Positions 62,442 to 64,000 of a stretch of 64,000 nucleotides of DNA are shown in pieces (the first letter of the stretch is position 1; every line of letters starts with the position of its first letter). The stretch is taken from assembly GCA_934271525.1 (NCBI GenBank), contig CAKQRL010000002.1, positions 62,001-126,000 on the forward strand, read 5' to 3'. This DNA comes from an uncultured Rhodocyclaceae bacterium (lineage in GTDB: Bacteria; Pseudomonadota; Gammaproteobacteria; Burkholderiales; Rhodocyclaceae). Made by a program: the position numbers and the translations under genes. The notes below the pieces were generated by a model. The model ran no database searches. It was not told where the DNA came from and saw only the letters and a program-made list of their open reading frames with translations.

Positions 62442-64000
62442 TCAACGACTTTCTTTGACAATCCGCGCGTTATCCGTTTGCAAAGGGCGCGCATTGTCGG
62501 GATACAAAAAAGAAAAACTCTGCATTTGTTCAGAAGATGCCGTGCGATGCGCCTTCAAAATCACCCACTGCACGTTTTCCGTGCAAGGCGGCGCGGTAAG
62601 CGAGCCCATATAGGTGTAATAAGCAAGAGAGCTTGGCAAAAATTCTTTAAAATCAATGGATTGCGTTGTATTCACAGTTTCGTTGCGCTCCAAAGGTAGC
62701 GCATTCCAAAGGCTTTGGATGGCGCTATTTTCTGCGCCAACTTCAAGCGGCACGGCGAGAATCAAGGTTTGACCTGATGCGGCTTGGTGAATCAGATGTA
62801 AACTCATATCAGACCTTACACCTTGCACCATTTCTTCGCCCGGGCGGCGAAATTCCAAGGATTGCAAGCGCCATTCTTCGCCGTCCAATTCCAAATAGCC
62901 GCCGTTTTCCACCACCACGCGCAAGGTGTAGCCCGCGTCAACCAAGCGAAAAGGCGAAGTTTGATAATGCGGGACGATTTTTGGCAAATCGCCTTTGATA
63001 GAACCACGAATGTCAATGGGCGACTGCCGCAGACCATCGCGACAAATGCGGTATTCCGGGCGCAAATCTGCCCAATGCGATGGCCCCAAAGCGCCACCAT
63101 AAGACCAATCGGTATGCGTTTTTTCCGAAATTGCCGCGCGGGATGGTTTTTTAGCGGTATTCGCCGAATTGTTAATCTTATCGCTTATCACTTTGGGCGC
63201 TTGTGGAATCTGCATTTTGGGCAATTCTTTCGCTTTCGGCAAAAAGGCAGATTTTGTTGGCATTGGCATCTTTTCTAATTTGGAACTTGCTGATTGCTTT
63301 TTGGCAACATTGTGGGCAACCTTTTTGTGCCACATATCATTTTTTACCGTAGCTTTTTGGGCAGTTGCAGGTTTTTGCGCACTCGCTTTTTTCACGGCGG
63401 GTTTGCGGGTGATTTTTTTCTGCCGCTCTTTTGCCAGCAATTTTTCATTGGCGGCTTTTAATTTGCCTGCCACCGTTTGCAATTCGGCAATGTCTTGCTG
63501 CGCTTGGGCTTGGCGTTGTTCTTCTAATTTTTTGCGCGCTGCCGCTTCACGCCGCGCTTGGGCGCGTGTGCGTTTTGGGTTGGCAAAATGCGGACGAATA
63601 TCCTTGGCGGGCTCGGCGGTTTCATCCGTTTCCAAAGTCGGTTTTTCACGCAATTCTGAAACTTTTTCGGCGTTTACCGTGGCATTTGATGCGGCAGACG
63701 TAACTGTTACGGGCGGCGGCGGATTTTTTGGATTCTGCGGATTCTGATTTTGCGGAATCGCCGGTGTTGTTGAAGTTGCGGGCGTTTTTGGCGCTGTGGC
63801 CGCAGGTGTTTGCGCGGTTTTTTGCGCTGTTGCCACTTTGGGCGGGCGCGGGTCTTGGAATCGGCAGACTTCGGTTAAAACCTTATCATCCAATGTTCCT
63901 GTTCGCACGGGCAATTCCACAACATTGATGGCCTCTTCGCGCAAAATTTCATTTTCGTTTTTCTTATAGATTCGCTTTAAAGTGCTCGCACTTTTGCGGT
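62442..64000 (-). CDS. alpha-carbonic-anhydrase-like protein lacking zinc ligands, 5' end outside window
   Basis: The frame is open to the window edge, so the N-terminus is missing. It begins with TLKRIYKKNENEILREEA, then a Pro/Ala/Thr-rich segment, a charged coiled coil (ARREAAARKKLEEQRQAQAQ), a basic Ala/Lys region and, from about 63120 down, an alpha-CA domain (WSYGGALGPSHWADLRPEYR, LRQSPIDIRGS, GSLTAPPCTENVQWVILK). The usual FHFH-x-PSEE zinc site reads LEFRRPGEE: two of three His ligands are Glu and Arg; the third remains in SLHLIHQ. Probably not a hydratase; perhaps a binding module. A one-mismatch core lies at 63672-63683. Confidence 0.78.
   Translation of the reverse strand, partial: RKSASTLKRIYKKNENEILREEAINVVELPVRTGTLDDKVLTEVCRFQDPRPPKVATAQKTAQTPAATAPKTPATSTTPAIPQNQNPQNPKNPPPPVTVTSAASNATVNAEKVSELREKPTLETDETAEPAKDIRPHFANPKRTRAQARREAAARKKLEEQRQAQAQQDIAELQTVAGKLKAANEKLLAKERQKKITRKPAVKKASAQKPATAQKATVKNDMWHKKVAHNVAKKQSASSKLEKMPMPTKSAFLPKAKELPKMQIPQAPKVISDKINNSANTAKKPSRAAISEKTHTDWSYGGALGPSHWADLRPEYRICRDGLRQSPIDIRGSIKGDLPKIVPHYQTSPFRLVDAGYTLRVVVENGGYLELDGEEWRLQSLEFRRPGEEMVQGVRSDMSLHLIHQAASGQTLILAVPLEVGAENSAIQSLWNALPLERNETVNTTQSIDFKEFLPSSLAYYTYMGSLTAPPCTENVQWVILKAHRTASSEQMQSFSFLYPDNARPLQTDNARIVKESR
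63672..63683 (+). repeat. degenerate uptake-like core in the carbonic-anhydrase-like gene
   Basis: GTTTACCGTGGC, one mismatch at the last base, translated on the minus strand as ATVNAE. Confidence 0.6.

Overview
The window is one continuous, gene-dense stretch of a low-GC (roughly 40% by eye) proteobacterial chromosome. Two gene orders point to a betaproteobacterium: dusB-fis-purH, and tRNA-Val(GAC)-thrS-infC-rpmI-rplT-pheS-pheT-ihfA-merR-tRNA-Pro(GGG). A close look-alike of the Neisseria meningitidis Fic protein and a dense uptake-signal-like repeat fit that neighbourhood. The species is not identifiable from the sequence alone. No rRNA, IS element, prophage or CRISPR array was seen.

Layout. 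1-560: 5'-truncated, phase-variable methyltransferase. 624-2695: YqhA-type membrane protein and class I fumarase. 2724-6326: two paralogous multi-span GT-C-type membrane proteins. 6348-10183: recC, a LolB-like lipoprotein and a tiny membrane peptide. 10269-13054: dusB-fis-purH. 13424-21338: tRNA-Val to tRNA-Pro translation cluster. 21416-24561: mltB-hpnD-hpnE (murein hydrolase, squalene/hopanoid precursor synthesis). 24744-37113: surface-glycan island (GtrII-like, GtrB-like and GtrA-like proteins, galE, two FAD oxidoreductases, UDP-glucuronate decarboxylase, a GT-C protein and a GT41 TPR glycosyltransferase). 37221-42722: ackA, gcvP, gcvH and a lipoprotein. 42904-43820: decayed HigA-like antitoxin and an orphan ORF. 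43941-55503 (minus strand): leuC-leuD-leuB-asd-trpE-trpGD-fic-trpCF-trpB-trpA. 55636-64000: recD, hrcA, hemH, TPR protein, purD and a carbonic-anhydrase-like protein cut by the window end.

Two systems stand out. First, a 12-bp core, GTTKACCGTGGA, occurs about 50 times (about one per 1.3 kb). It is directional: an A/T tract of about 15 bp usually lies exactly 6 bp from its GTTK side. Two units often share one tract, giving a palindrome of about 51 bp. Copies lie between genes in all orientations and also inside purH, pheT, recC, recD, leuD, gcvP and (one mismatch) the carbonic-anhydrase gene, always in an open frame. The density, the directional core plus AT tail, and the copies inside housekeeping genes resemble the DNA uptake sequences of Neisseriaceae and Pasteurellaceae, but the core matches none I know. 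I propose a new uptake-signal dialect, with terminator activity as a secondary use.

Second, four long G/C homopolymers (14 G, 11 C, 10 G, 13 G) sit inside four glycan-related genes. By reading frame, one gene is ON (the GtrII-like one) and three are OFF by one base. This is the signature of slipped-strand phase variation of a surface glycan.
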